Assembly: GCF_026341855.1 (NCBI RefSeq)
Contig: NZ_JAPENW010000001.1
Coordinates: 6,935,001-6,999,000, forward strand
Source: Streptomyces sp. NBC_00568
Lineage (GTDB): Bacteria > Actinomycetota > Actinomycetes > Streptomycetales > Streptomycetaceae
Length of the DNA: 64,000 nt
Reading direction: 5' to 3'
The notes below the pieces were generated by a model. The model searched no databases. It was not told where the DNA came from and worked only from the letters and a program-made list of their open reading frames with translations. The translations under genes and the position numbers were made by a program. Below, piece by piece: positions 44,272 to 53,462 of this stretch; position 1 is the first letter of the stretch; every line of letters begins with the position of its first letter.

Positions 44272-44420
44272 TCCCGGCCGACGGCTCGGAGTACTTCGGC
44301 CGGCACGTCGGGCGCTCTCCCGGCCGACGGCTCGGAGCAGGCCGGCGAGCGCGCCGCACCTGCTTCCGGCCGACGGCTCGGCGCACGCCGGTGAACGCGC
44401 CCGGTCTCCCCGCCGACCGC
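44272..44420 (+). repeat. 46-bp tandem repeat, three copies and a decayed fourth
   Basis: TCCCGGCCGACGGCTCGGAG starts at 44272, 44318 and (one end variant) 44364, exactly 46 bases apart. A weaker copy at about 44410 overlaps the 3' end of the monooxygenase gene. It fills the convergent gap. Confidence 0.85.
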
Positions 44421-44708
44421 TCAGAGCACCTCGGCGAACGTCACCGTGCGTTCCGTCAGCAGGGGAAGCACACACCCCACGATGAACTCCGTGAAGTGGT
44501 CCGCCGCCCGGTGCGCCTCGAAACCCGCGCGATCCGTGTACCGCTCGTAGAGCACGAACGACCCCGGCCGGCCGGCCTCCGCGTGGACCTCGTAGGCGAG
44601 GTTCGCGGGCTCGGTGGGCGTCAGTTCGCGCATCTTCAGCAGCGCGGCGCGCACGGTGGCCTCGTCGGCGGGTGCGCACCGGTAGTGGGCGACGACTGCG
44701 AAAGCCAT
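44421..44708 (-). CDS. Antibiotic biosynthesis monooxygenase (ABM) family protein
   Basis: A 95-residue dimeric ferredoxin-like fold (VVAHYRCAPADEATVRAAL, FVLYERYTDRAGFEAHRA). Members are cofactor-free quinol monooxygenases or YgiN-like proteins. It is on the opposite strand within the island. GGAGGAAAG precedes the ATG. Confidence 0.87.
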   Translation of the reverse strand: MAFAVVAHYRCAPADEATVRAALLKMRELTPTEPANLAYEVHAEAGRPGSFVLYERYTDRAGFEAHRAADHFTEFIVGCVLPLLTERTVTFAEVL

Positions 44709-44914
44709 GTCTTTCCTCCGGGTGGGGCGTGCTGTCGGGCCCGCCGATTCCAGCACGAATCCCCTGATGGGCGACCCGCGCGGAGCGAAAGCAATGTCTG
44801 CCGCCGCGGGGCTGGTCCGCCCGGCCCCCACTCGTGTGTTGTCGTTGCGGCCCCAGGGCCGTCCCATCGGTTGACCGCGGCCCCGCACCGCGGCGGACGA
44901 GAGAAGTGATCTTG

Positions 44915-46363
44915 ATGCGTACCCTGGAAACCCTCTCCGGTGGGGAGTGGGTGGCGACCGGCGAGTGGATCGACGTCCACGACCCCGCGGATCTGCGTAC
45001 CCCCGTGGCCCGCGTACCCGCACTGAGCGCCGCCGACGTCACCGACGCCTACGACCACGCCGAACAGGGCTTCGCCGTCTGGAAGCGCACCAGCCCCTTC
45101 GAACGCGCCCGGATCATGACCGACGCGGCCCGGCTGCTGCGCGAGCGCGTCGCCGGGATCGCCGAGGACCTCAGCACCGAGATGGGCAAGACCCTCGCCG
45201 AGGCGACCGGCGAGACTGTCAAGGCTGCCGACTTCCTGGAGTACTACGCGGGCATCGCCCGCCAGGGCTACGGCACGCTGGTGCACGACGTACGCCCCGA
45301 CACCCGCACTCACCACCAGCGCGAGCCGATCGGCGTCGTCCTCGCCATCACCCCCTGGAACGACCCGCTGATCACCCCGGCCCGCAAGCTCGCCCCGTGC
45401 CTCGCGGCGGGCAACTCGGCGATCCTCAAGCCGGCCACCGACACCCCGCAGGCCGCCCTGCACTTCGCCCGCGCCCTGCACGACGCCGGCCTGCCCGCCG
45501 GCGTCCTCAACGTGGTCACCGGACGCGGCTCCCAGATCTCCGACGCCCTGCTCCGTGACCCACGTCTTTCCGCCCTCACCTTCACCGGAAGCAACGAGGT
45601 CGGCGAGGGCCTGCGGGCCGCGCTCGCCCACACGGGCGTCCGCTTCCAGGGCGAACTCGGCGGCAAGAACGCCACGGTGGTCCTCGCCGACGCCGATCTG
45701 CACGCCGCCGCCCAGGCCGTGGCCGCCGCGGGCTTCGCCCAGGCGGGACAGCGCTGCACCGCCACCAGCCGGGTGATCGTCGAGCGGCCCGTGTACGAGG
45801 AGTTCACCGCGCTGCTGCTCGCCGAGACCGCCGCCCTGCGCGTCGGACCGGGACTCGCCGCGGGCACCACCATGGGACCGCTGGTCAGCGCCCGGCAGCG
45901 CGACAGCGTCCTCTCCGACATCGAGCGCGCCGTGAAGCAGGGCGCGACGGTGCTCGCCGGCGGCGACCGGCCCACGGACGAGGCGCTGAGCCACGGCTGC
46001 TACGTCAACCCGACCGTGCTCGGCGAGGTGACCCCGGAGCTCGACATCTGGCGCGAGGAGGTGTTCGGGCCGGTCGTCGCGCTCTGCGCGGTGGACTCCT
46101 TCGACGAGGCGGTCGAGGCGGTCAACGACTCCGTCTTCGGTCTCGCCGCCGCCGTGTTCACCCAGGACCTCGGCGCCGCCCACCGGTTCGCGGACCAGGC
46201 CGAGTGCGGCCAGATCGCGGTGAACACCACCACCTCGGGCTGGGACGTCCACCACCCCTTCGGCGGCTTCCGGGACTCAGGTTCGCCGTTCAAGGAGCAG
46301 GGCGAGGAAGGGCTGCGCTTCTATACCCGGGTCAAGACCGTCGCCATTCACTTCGGTGTCTGA
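44915..46363 (+). CDS. NAD(P)-dependent aldehyde dehydrogenase
   Basis: A 482-residue ALDH with PWNDPLITPARKLAP, catalytic Glu in FQGELGGKN and Cys in QAGQRCTATSR; the last resembles ketoglutarate- or vanillin-type semialdehyde dehydrogenases. A GTG at 44906 is an alternative start. It opens a second run in the island with LhgO. Confidence 0.9.
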   Translation: MRTLETLSGGEWVATGEWIDVHDPADLRTPVARVPALSAADVTDAYDHAEQGFAVWKRTSPFERARIMTDAARLLRERVAGIAEDLSTEMGKTLAEATGETVKAADFLEYYAGIARQGYGTLVHDVRPDTRTHHQREPIGVVLAITPWNDPLITPARKLAPCLAAGNSAILKPATDTPQAALHFARALHDAGLPAGVLNVVTGRGSQISDALLRDPRLSALTFTGSNEVGEGLRAALAHTGVRFQGELGGKNATVVLADADLHAAAQAVAAAGFAQAGQRCTATSRVIVERPVYEEFTALLLAETAALRVGPGLAAGTTMGPLVSARQRDSVLSDIERAVKQGATVLAGGDRPTDEALSHGCYVNPTVLGEVTPELDIWREEVFGPVVALCAVDSFDEAVEAVNDSVFGLAAAVFTQDLGAAHRFADQAECGQIAVNTTTSGWDVHHPFGGFRDSGSPFKEQGEEGLRFYTRVKTVAIHFGV

Positions 46364-46394
46364 CGGCGCCCCGAACGACAAAAGGAGGAAGCCG

Positions 46395-47606
46395 ATGGCT
46401 GACGAGACGATCGGCATCGTCGGCGCCGGCATCGTGGGCCTCGCCACGGGCCGCGAGATCGCCCAGCGCCGCCCCGGCACAAGGGTCGTCGTGCTGGAGA
46501 AGGAACAGGAGGTCGCCGTCCACCAGACCGGGCACAACTCCGGCGTGGTGCACGCCGGCATCTACTACACGCCCGGCAGCCTCAAGGCCCGGCTGTGCAC
46601 CAAGGGCATGGCGATGATCCGTGACTACTGCCGTGACCGGCGACTGCCCTACGACGAGTGCGGCAAGCTCGTCGTCGCCGTCACGGACGACGAAGTGCCG
46701 CGCCTGGAGGCCCTGTACGCCAAGTCCCTGGAGAACAAGGTGCCCGGCCTGCGCCGGGTCGACGCGAGCGAGATCCATGAGATCGAGCCGTACGCCGTGG
46801 GCCTGGCGGCCCTGCACTCACCGCGCACCGCCATCACCGACTACACCGCCGTCGCCCGGTCCTTCGCCCGGGACATCGTGGAGTCCGGCGGAGAGATACG
46901 GCTCGGCTTCCCGGTCACCCGCGTCGCGCGGCTGACCGGCGGCGGCATCGAGGTGGCGTCCGGCGCCGAGACCCTGCGGGTCGACCGCCTCGTACTCTGC
47001 GCGGGACTCCAGAGCGACCGCGTGGCCCGGCTCGCCGACGACGGGGACGAGCCGCGCATCATCCCCTTCCGCGGCGAGTACATGAAGGTCTCGCCGAGCA
47101 GGGCCCACATGGTCCGGGGCCTCATCTACCCCGTTCCCGACCCGCGTTACCCCTTCCTCGGCGTCCACTACACCCGGCGCGTGAACGGCGACGTCGAGGT
47201 CGGCCCCAACGCCGTCCTCGCCCTCTCCCGCGAGGGCTACCGCCGCTCGGACATCGACCTGCGCGAACTCGCCCGCATCGCCCGCTTCCCCGGCATGTGG
47301 CGGCTGGCCGGGCGACACTGGCGCACCGGCATCAAGGAGATGCACGGCTCCCTGTCGGTGGACGCCTACATGAAGGCCGCCAAGGCGTACGTCCCCGCCA
47401 TCCACGCCGGTGACGTGGTGCGCGGCGGAGCCGGCGTACGCGCCCAGGCACTCGGCAGGGACGGCTCGTTGGTGGACGACTTCGTCATCAGTCAAGTCGG
47501 TGCGGTCACCGCCGTACGCAACGCGCCCTCGCCCGCCGCGACGTCCTCGATGGCGATCGCGGAACACATCGCGGACACCGTCTTCGGCGACAGCCGCGCA
47601 ACCTGA
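46395..47606 (+). CDS. lhgO: L-2-hydroxyglutarate oxidase family FAD enzyme
   Basis: A 403-residue DAO-family flavoprotein with FAD motif GIVGAGIVGLATGREIAQ, HNSGVVHAGIYY and the C-terminal GGAGVRAQA, all typical of LhgO. It oxidises L-2-hydroxyglutarate to 2-oxoglutarate or, here, perhaps a related 2-hydroxy acid from the pathway. An excellent AAAGGAGG precedes ATG 46395. Confidence 0.9.
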   Translation: MADETIGIVGAGIVGLATGREIAQRRPGTRVVVLEKEQEVAVHQTGHNSGVVHAGIYYTPGSLKARLCTKGMAMIRDYCRDRRLPYDECGKLVVAVTDDEVPRLEALYAKSLENKVPGLRRVDASEIHEIEPYAVGLAALHSPRTAITDYTAVARSFARDIVESGGEIRLGFPVTRVARLTGGGIEVASGAETLRVDRLVLCAGLQSDRVARLADDGDEPRIIPFRGEYMKVSPSRAHMVRGLIYPVPDPRYPFLGVHYTRRVNGDVEVGPNAVLALSREGYRRSDIDLRELARIARFPGMWRLAGRHWRTGIKEMHGSLSVDAYMKAAKAYVPAIHAGDVVRGGAGVRAQALGRDGSLVDDFVISQVGAVTAVRNAPSPAATSSMAIAEHIADTVFGDSRAT

Positions 47607-47632
47607 ACATGCCCTGCGCGCAGGGGACTTTC

Positions 47633-47654
47633 GCGCAAGAACTGCTTGCACTCC
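47633..47654 (+). promoter_or_regulatory. GCAR-N7-TTGC motif, site 2
   Basis: GCGCAA-N7-TTGCACTCC, 85 bases before the amidohydrolase gene. It shares CTTGCACTCC with site 1 and CGCAAGAA with site 3. Confidence 0.5.
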
Positions 47655-47738
47655 CAGCGCTCGGCAAAGGCCTTTCGCCGACCTAGCGTTCCATCCGCAC
47701 CACCTCACCACCCCCTTCGCAGAGAAACGGCAGATGAC

Positions 47739-48599
47739 ATGTTCGTTGTCGACACCCAGATCCACATCTGGAAGGAAGAGACCCCGGACCGCCCCTGGGT
47801 CCCGGGCGCACGGGAGCGCATCCGCCTCAACGGACACCGAGAGGACCCCTTCTCCTACGACGAGGCCCTCGAGCTGATGGACGAGGCCGGCGTCAACCGG
47901 GCGCTGATCCTGCCCCCGTCGTGGGAGGGCAACCGCATCGACTACGCCCTCGAAGCCTGCGAGGCCCACCCGGACCGCTTCGGCATCATGGCCCGCGTCC
48001 CCCAGGACAACGCCGTCGAAGGCACCGCGATGCTGAAGGACTTCGCCCGGAACCCGCACATCAAGGGCACCCGGCTCACCTTCCACCGCCCGCAGGACCG
48101 TAACTGGATGATCGACGGCACCAACGACTGGTACTGGCCGATCGCCGAGGAACTCGGCATCCCCACCATGGTCCACGCCCCGATCTGGAAGCGCGAGCTC
48201 GGCGAGATCGCCGCCAAGCACCCCGGCCTGAAGATCATCATCGACCACATGGGCATCATGGCCCGCTGCGTGGACGACGCGATCGGCTACTGGGTCCAGG
48301 AGACCGCCGACCTGGCCGTCCACCCGAACATCTACGTCAAGGTCTCCGCGCTCCCCGGCTACTCGACGCAGCCCTTCCCGAACAAGAACATCGAGAAGTA
48401 CGTGCGCGAGATGGTCGACAAGCTGGGCCCCCAGCGGTGCTTCTACGGCACCGACATCACCCGCCTGCTCGGCCACGGCATCACCTACACCGACACCATC
48501 GAGCAGTTCACCCAGCACTGGGACTTCACGCCCGACGAGCTGGAGTGGATCCTGGGCCGCGGCATCTCCGAGGTCCTCGACTGGCCGATCGAGGGCTGA
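47739..48599 (+). CDS. Amidohydrolase_2-family metal enzyme
   Basis: A 286-residue TIM barrel. The N-terminus reads DTQIHIW, so the first His of the usual HxH is Gln; later ligand candidates are HAPIW, IDHMGI and YGTDITRL. The family includes non-oxidative decarboxylases (ACMSD-like), lactonases and the LigJ hydratase. It begins a three-gene run (13-base and 20-base gaps) with the ThDP and Ldh2 enzymes. Confidence 0.88.
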   Translation: MFVVDTQIHIWKEETPDRPWVPGARERIRLNGHREDPFSYDEALELMDEAGVNRALILPPSWEGNRIDYALEACEAHPDRFGIMARVPQDNAVEGTAMLKDFARNPHIKGTRLTFHRPQDRNWMIDGTNDWYWPIAEELGIPTMVHAPIWKRELGEIAAKHPGLKIIIDHMGIMARCVDDAIGYWVQETADLAVHPNIYVKVSALPGYSTQPFPNKNIEKYVREMVDKLGPQRCFYGTDITRLLGHGITYTDTIEQFTQHWDFTPDELEWILGRGISEVLDWPIEG

Positions 48600-48612
48600 G
48601 GACACACGAGAG

Positions 48613-50337
48613 ATGACGGACACCGAGAACACACCGGGTGCCGACGGCGGTGAAGCCCTCGTATCGGCCTTCAACGCCGTCGGCGCCGACTACGTCTTCT
48701 GCTCGTCGGGCTCGGAATGGGCCCCGGTCTGGGAGTCCCTGGCCCGGCGCCACCGCGACGGCGAGCCCGCCCCCGAGTACCTGGACCTCACCCACGAGAC
48801 CGTGGCGGTCGGCATGGCCACCGGCTACGGCCTGATCGCCCGGCGTCCGCAGGCCGTGCTCCTGCACGCGGCCCCCGGCCTGCTCCAGGGCTCCATGGCG
48901 ATCCACGGAGCCCTGCTCGCCGGCGTCCCCATGGTGGTCGCCTCCTCCGAGTCGACCAGCTACGGCGACGGCCCCGGGCAGGACCCCGGCGGCCAGTGGT
49001 ACCGCAACCTGTCCGTCGTGGGCGGACCGCACGGCATCGCCCAGCCGTTCACCAAGTGGTCCAACGAGGCCGCCGGGGTGCACACACTCCCCGCCATGGT
49101 CACGCGGGCGGCGGAGCTGGCCTGGCGGGCACCGGCCGGACCGGCCTACCTCAACATCCCGCTGGAGATCCTGCTGGAGGACTGGGACGGCCGCGAGGCC
49201 AAACCGATCGTCCCGCCGGGCTCGACCCACAGTTCGCCCGAAGAGGTCGACCGGGTCGCACAGATGATCCGCGAGGCGGCCGACCCGGTGATCGTCACCG
49301 AGACCGCGGGCCGTGAAGCGGGCGGCTTCGAAGCCCTGGTCGCCTTCGCCGAGGCCTGGAACCTCCCGGTCGTCGAACCCGACTCGGCGGTCTGCGGCAA
49401 CTTCCCGCGCACCCACCCGCTGCACGCGGGCTCGGACATCGGCCCCTGGATGGACGAGGCCGACCTCATCCTCCTCGTCAACTGCCGTGCCCCCTTCTAC
49501 CCGCCCTCCCGGCGCCCGTCGAAGGCACGCGTCGTCGTCATCGACGAGGTACCGCAACGCCCGCACATCGCCTACCAAGTCCTCTTCGCCGACCGCTACC
49601 TGGAAGGGAACGTCGCCAACACCCTGCGCCAGTTGGCCAAGCGTGCGGACGGGACACCGTCCGACCCGGCCGCACTGGCCGCCGTCACCGCGCGGCGCGC
49701 GGCGCACGAGGAGCGGCACGCGGACGAACAGGCCGCGATCGCGGCGGCCGAGGCGAAGGCGGCGCAGGCCGAGGGCGTCGACCCGGTGCTCGTCGCCGCC
49801 ACCTTGCGGCGGCTGCTCGACGGGCAGGGCGCCATCGTCGTCGACGAGACCATCACGCACAGCCGCGTCGTCAAACGCCATACGCAGACCACCGACCCCG
49901 ACTCGTACTTCTACGTGCAGGGTGGACTCGGCCAGGGCATCGCGGTCGCGCTCGGCGTCAAACTCGCCGCGCGGGAGCGACCGGTGGTGCTCACGATCGG
50001 CGACGGGGCCTTCACCTACAACCCGGTCATCCCGTCGTACGACGCCTCGAGCGCGTACGGACTGCCGCTGCTGATCGTGGTCTTCAACAACCGCGTCTAC
50101 AAGTCGATGAACCTCAACCACCGCAGGTTCTACCCCGAGGGCGCGGCGGCCGACACCGGCGAGTGGCTCGGCACCGACCTGCGCCGGCTGCCCCGGCTCG
50201 CGCAGTTCGCCGAGCCGTTCGGCATGCACACCGAGACCGTCGACGCGCCGGACGCGCTCGCCCCCGCCCTGGAGCGCGCGCTCAAGGCCGTGGCGGAGGG
50301 CACCACCGCCGTCGTCGACGTTCTCGTCACCCGCTGA
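48613..50337 (+). CDS. Thiamine diphosphate-dependent enzyme (acetolactate synthase/decarboxylase superfamily)
   Basis: A 574-residue protein with N-terminal PYR domain (catalytic Glu in DLTHETVAV, near 58), central domain, and C-terminal PP domain with the ThDP motif starting GDGAFTYNP and ending VVFNN. The substrate-binding features of true acetolactate synthase are not evident. It likely decarboxylates or condenses a 2-oxo acid made by the pathway. Confidence 0.88.
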   Translation: MTDTENTPGADGGEALVSAFNAVGADYVFCSSGSEWAPVWESLARRHRDGEPAPEYLDLTHETVAVGMATGYGLIARRPQAVLLHAAPGLLQGSMAIHGALLAGVPMVVASSESTSYGDGPGQDPGGQWYRNLSVVGGPHGIAQPFTKWSNEAAGVHTLPAMVTRAAELAWRAPAGPAYLNIPLEILLEDWDGREAKPIVPPGSTHSSPEEVDRVAQMIREAADPVIVTETAGREAGGFEALVAFAEAWNLPVVEPDSAVCGNFPRTHPLHAGSDIGPWMDEADLILLVNCRAPFYPPSRRPSKARVVVIDEVPQRPHIAYQVLFADRYLEGNVANTLRQLAKRADGTPSDPAALAAVTARRAAHEERHADEQAAIAAAEAKAAQAEGVDPVLVAATLRRLLDGQGAIVVDETITHSRVVKRHTQTTDPDSYFYVQGGLGQGIAVALGVKLAARERPVVLTIGDGAFTYNPVIPSYDASSAYGLPLLIVVFNNRVYKSMNLNHRRFYPEGAAADTGEWLGTDLRRLPRLAQFAEPFGMHTETVDAPDALAPALERALKAVAEGTTAVVDVLVTR

Positions 50338-50357
50338 TCCAGGAGGCATCCGCCACC

Positions 50358-51431
50358 ATGACCGACACCCCAACGCCCAAGCCGGGCAAGGTACTCGTCC
50401 CCGCCGAGGAACTGCGCGGCTTCGCCGCGGCCCTCCTGGAGAAGGGCGGCCTGCGCCCCGAGCACGCCCGTACCACCGCCGACGTGTTCGTCTGGGCCGC
50501 GCTGCGCGGCGTCGACTCCCACGGCACCGCGCGCGTTCCCGCCTATCTGGAGCTGCTCGCCAAGGGGGTGGCCAACGCCCGTCCCGAGATCACGGTCGAG
50601 TCGGGCGCCGGGGCCGTCGCCGTCCTCGACGCCGACCGCGCGCCCGGCCCCGTGGCCCTCACCGCGGCCGCCGAGGAGGCGGTGACCCGGGCCAGGGCGA
50701 GCGGCATCGCGGCCGTCGGGGTGCGCCGCACCGTGCACACCGGTGCCATCGGCTACTACGTCTCGAGGATCGCCGAACAGGGCCTGATCGGCATCGCGTT
50801 CGTCGCCGGCATGCCCAACATGGGCTACACCGGGGTCAAGGGCGCCGCCGTCGCCACCAGCCCGCTCGCCGTCGCCGTACCGGCCGAGAGCCATGCCCCA
50901 CTGCTCCTCGACATGGCCACCGCCACCATCGCCCTGGGGAAGATCCGGCAGGCCAGGGCGAGCGGAACCCCGTTGCCCGAGGGGGCCGCCGCCACCGACG
51001 ACGGCACGCCCACCACGGACCCGGACAAGGCCGTCATGCCACTGCCGCTGGGCGGCGCCAAGGGGTCCGGCATGTCGCTCGCGTTCGAGCTGCTGACCAG
51101 CGTGCTCGTCGGAGCGCCCATCTTCGCCGCCTTCCACTCCGACGATCCCGCGGGACGCAAGCACCGCCAGAACGCCCTGCTGATCGCCATCGACCCGGCG
51201 GCCTTCGGCGACCCGGCCGCGTTCACGGCGGCGGTCGACGCCACGCTCGCCACCCTCAAGGCACTGACTCCGGCGGACGGCGCGCGGGGCGTGTTCTATC
51301 CGGGCGAGCGCAGCGCGTCGGTGGCGGAGCGGCGCGCGGGGGAGGGGGTGCCCGTGGCGGCCAAGGTGTGGCGCGAACTCACGGAGAGCGCGAGCAGGTT
51401 CGGCATCTCACCGCCCGAGATCCAGGTGTAG
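50358..51431 (+). CDS. Ldh2-family malate/lactate-type dehydrogenase
   Basis: A 357-residue NAD(P)-dependent dehydrogenase of the Ldh2/ureidoglycolate type (GVDSHGTARVPAYLE, HTGAIGYYVSRI, GGAKGSGMSLAFELL). It interconverts a 2-hydroxy and a 2-oxo acid, perhaps the substrate of the adjacent ThDP enzyme. AGGAGG precedes ATG 50358. Confidence 0.92.
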   Translation: MTDTPTPKPGKVLVPAEELRGFAAALLEKGGLRPEHARTTADVFVWAALRGVDSHGTARVPAYLELLAKGVANARPEITVESGAGAVAVLDADRAPGPVALTAAAEEAVTRARASGIAAVGVRRTVHTGAIGYYVSRIAEQGLIGIAFVAGMPNMGYTGVKGAAVATSPLAVAVPAESHAPLLLDMATATIALGKIRQARASGTPLPEGAAATDDGTPTTDPDKAVMPLPLGGAKGSGMSLAFELLTSVLVGAPIFAAFHSDDPAGRKHRQNALLIAIDPAAFGDPAAFTAAVDATLATLKALTPADGARGVFYPGERSASVAERRAGEGVPVAAKVWRELTESASRFGISPPEIQV

Positions 51432-51626
51432 GACCTGGCACGGGCTCCACGAAGGGGAATGGAGGACCGGACGGCCGGGGTTCCCGCCTAGCCGAGAAGC
51501 CCGGTCCTCGTCACGTGGCGTCCGTGAGCCGCCTGGACCCGTGGTGTCACGCCGCCGTCGACACTCCACCGAGTCGATGAAGCCCCGCGAGCCGGATCTT
51601 CTGACCGGCCGCGAGGCACCCTGCGG

Positions 51627-52574
51627 TCAATCGGCCGCGCTCGCCACGGTGCCGACGGCCTGCCGCACATGCCGTGCGATCAGCGCGTAGATCTCCCGGG
51701 CCCGGCCGTCGTCCGTGCCGTCGTACCCGTGGTCCGCCTTCGGCACGTCGACGTGGTCCACCAGCGCGCCCGCCTTCCGCAGCCGTCCCGCGTAGCGTTC
51801 GCCCTCCGGTTTGAGGAGGTCGAACTCCGCGGTGACGAGGAGGGCGGGCGCGATGCCGTTCAGGTCACCGGTGTCGGACGGATGGGCCGGCGACACCAGC
51901 GGGTCGGAGCGCTCGCGCGGGTTGGGCACGTACGAGGAGTCGAAGATCTCGCCCATCCAGGGACGCAGCACCGGCCGGGGTATCGGGGCCGGTTTGTCCT
52001 TGACGCCGGTCACCAGGTCGAGCGGCGGGTAGTGCAGGACCTGAAGGGCGACAGCGGGTCCGCCCTCCGCCAGTGCCTGGCGGGCCACGGCCGCGGCGAG
52101 GCCGCCGCCCGCGCTCTGCCCGCCGATCGTGAGGCGGCTGCCGTCCCAGCCCTGTTCGGCACCGTGCTCGGCGATCCACCGCACGACCTCGAAGGCCTGC
52201 CGGGTCGGCGCCGGGAACGGGTGCTGCGGTGCGACGACATAGTCCACATTGACCACGACCACACCCGCCGAGGCGGCCAGGCAGCGGCACAGCGGGTCGT
52301 CCAGCTCGGTCAGCGGCATCACATAGCCCCCGCCGTGGAAGTTGACGTGCACCGGCGGCGGCCCCACGGACTCCGGCAGATACACCGTGGCGCGGGCCGG
52401 GGCGACCGTGGTCGGGATCGTCAACTCTCTTGTACGGCGCGGGAATTCAGGCAGCCGGGCGTGCGCGGCGGCGGCGGAACCACGTCCGGCCGGCCGCCGG
52501 TCCGCGAACAGGGCGAGACGCTGCAGGGACCTGGCGGCGAGGGCGGCCACCGCCGGACGGGCGAGGAGAGACAT
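51627..52574 (-). CDS. HSL-type alpha/beta-hydrolase (esterase)
   Basis: A 315-residue hormone-sensitive-lipase-family esterase with NFHGGGYV, nucleophile GGQSAGGG, acid region AEFDLLKPEG and His in KADHGYDG. Its substrate is unknown. It runs with the secreted cupin gene on the minus strand. Confidence 0.9.
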   Translation of the reverse strand: MSLLARPAVAALAARSLQRLALFADRRPAGRGSAAAAHARLPEFPRRTRELTIPTTVAPARATVYLPESVGPPPVHVNFHGGGYVMPLTELDDPLCRCLAASAGVVVVNVDYVVAPQHPFPAPTRQAFEVVRWIAEHGAEQGWDGSRLTIGGQSAGGGLAAAVARQALAEGGPAVALQVLHYPPLDLVTGVKDKPAPIPRPVLRPWMGEIFDSSYVPNPRERSDPLVSPAHPSDTGDLNGIAPALLVTAEFDLLKPEGERYAGRLRKAGALVDHVDVPKADHGYDGTDDGRAREIYALIARHVRQAVGTVASAAD

Positions 52575-52604
52575 ACGGGTCCGTTCGTCGGGCGTCCCCG
52601 GACA

Positions 52605-53039
52605 TTACTGGAAGTCGCATCCGGGATCGGGGGCGTCCTCGGAGAGGGGTGCGCCGTGCGGCAGTACATAGAGGACGTCCAGGACCAGCGGCTTCGTGCC
52701 GAGGTTCCGTCCGATGTGGACGTTCGTGGGGCCGGGCGGCTCGGTGAGGGAGTCTCCGGCCCGGTAGCGGCCGTCGCGCGCGCACGTCGAGTCGAAGTGG
52801 CTGAGGGTGCCCTGCCGGACGTATCCGTACAGGGCGCCGTCGTGGTAGTGCCAGCCGGTCGCCTGGCCGGGCGGAACGGTGATCTCCCGGAGGATGTAGT
52901 CGGTGCCGCCGACGGTCCTCTGCGCAATGACCCTGCCACTCACCCCGGGGCCCGGGGGAGTCGCGTGAGCGGGAACGGCGACGAGGGACAGACACAGGGC
53001 CGCGGCCCCTGCCGACCCGGTGCGGAGCGAGGAGCGCAT
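52605..53039 (-). CDS. Secreted cupin-domain protein
   Basis: A 144-residue exported cupin: signal peptide to about residue 27 (PAHA), metal motif GWHYHDGALYGYV (about 63-75), two Cys (STCAR, PGCDF) that may form a disulfide. ATG 53039 has AAGGGA upstream. Function unknown. Confidence 0.85.
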   Translation of the reverse strand: MRSSLRTGSAGAAALCLSLVAVPAHATPPGPGVSGRVIAQRTVGGTDYILREITVPPGQATGWHYHDGALYGYVRQGTLSHFDSTCARDGRYRAGDSLTEPPGPTNVHIGRNLGTKPLVLDVLYVLPHGAPLSEDAPDPGCDFQ

Positions 53040-53199
53040 TCGGTAAGTCCCTTCACTCGAAGGTGAGTTGGCGTTCCGTTTTGGAGTGTGGCGCAGCCGC
53101 GCCCGGGGAGTCCCGGGGCTCGCGAGATCGGTGCACGGAGAGGTGCCGGCGACCGCCGGCCCTTCGGGCCACGGCGGTCGCAGTTCATGGTGAGGCCGC

Positions 53200-53307
53200 C
53201 ACCCGTGCACCACAACCCGGTGACCGGATAGGCGTCACCCGTGCACCACACCCCGAAGGCCGGGGAGGTGTCACTCGCACACACCCCAGTGGCCGGAGCG
53301 TCCGCTG
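53200..53307 (+). repeat. 36-bp degenerate tandem repeat
   Basis: Units starting CACCCGTGCACCACA at 53200 and 53236 and a weaker copy at 53272 recur every 36 bases. They lie in the divergent gap (53040-53462) between the secreted cupin and gntR. Confidence 0.7.
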
Positions 53308-53399
53308 TGGCCGGAGAGACCGGAGAGAAGGGGAGCGCTCACCCGACGCGGCGAACACGCGCGTAGCGGCCGAAGCATGTCGGCAACATGCCGAACAAA

Positions 53400-53411
53400 A
53401 TTGTTGACAAT
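53400..53411. promoter_or_regulatory. GntR/FCD operator candidate before gntR
   Basis: ATTGT-TG-ACAAT is a perfect palindrome containing TTGACA, 51 bases before the gntR start. The TTGT-N2-ACAA form is typical of FCD-type GntR operators, and the same core precedes the MFS gene. Confidence 0.65.
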
Positions 53412-53462
53412 CTTGTTGGTCTAGATTTACGTTCGACAGGCACTCACTCAGGGAGGGCAGCA

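Noticed and set aside
42244..45042. 932-codon open frame on the minus strand
   Set aside because: It spans several well-supported genes on the other strand and has low-complexity composition typical of shadows.
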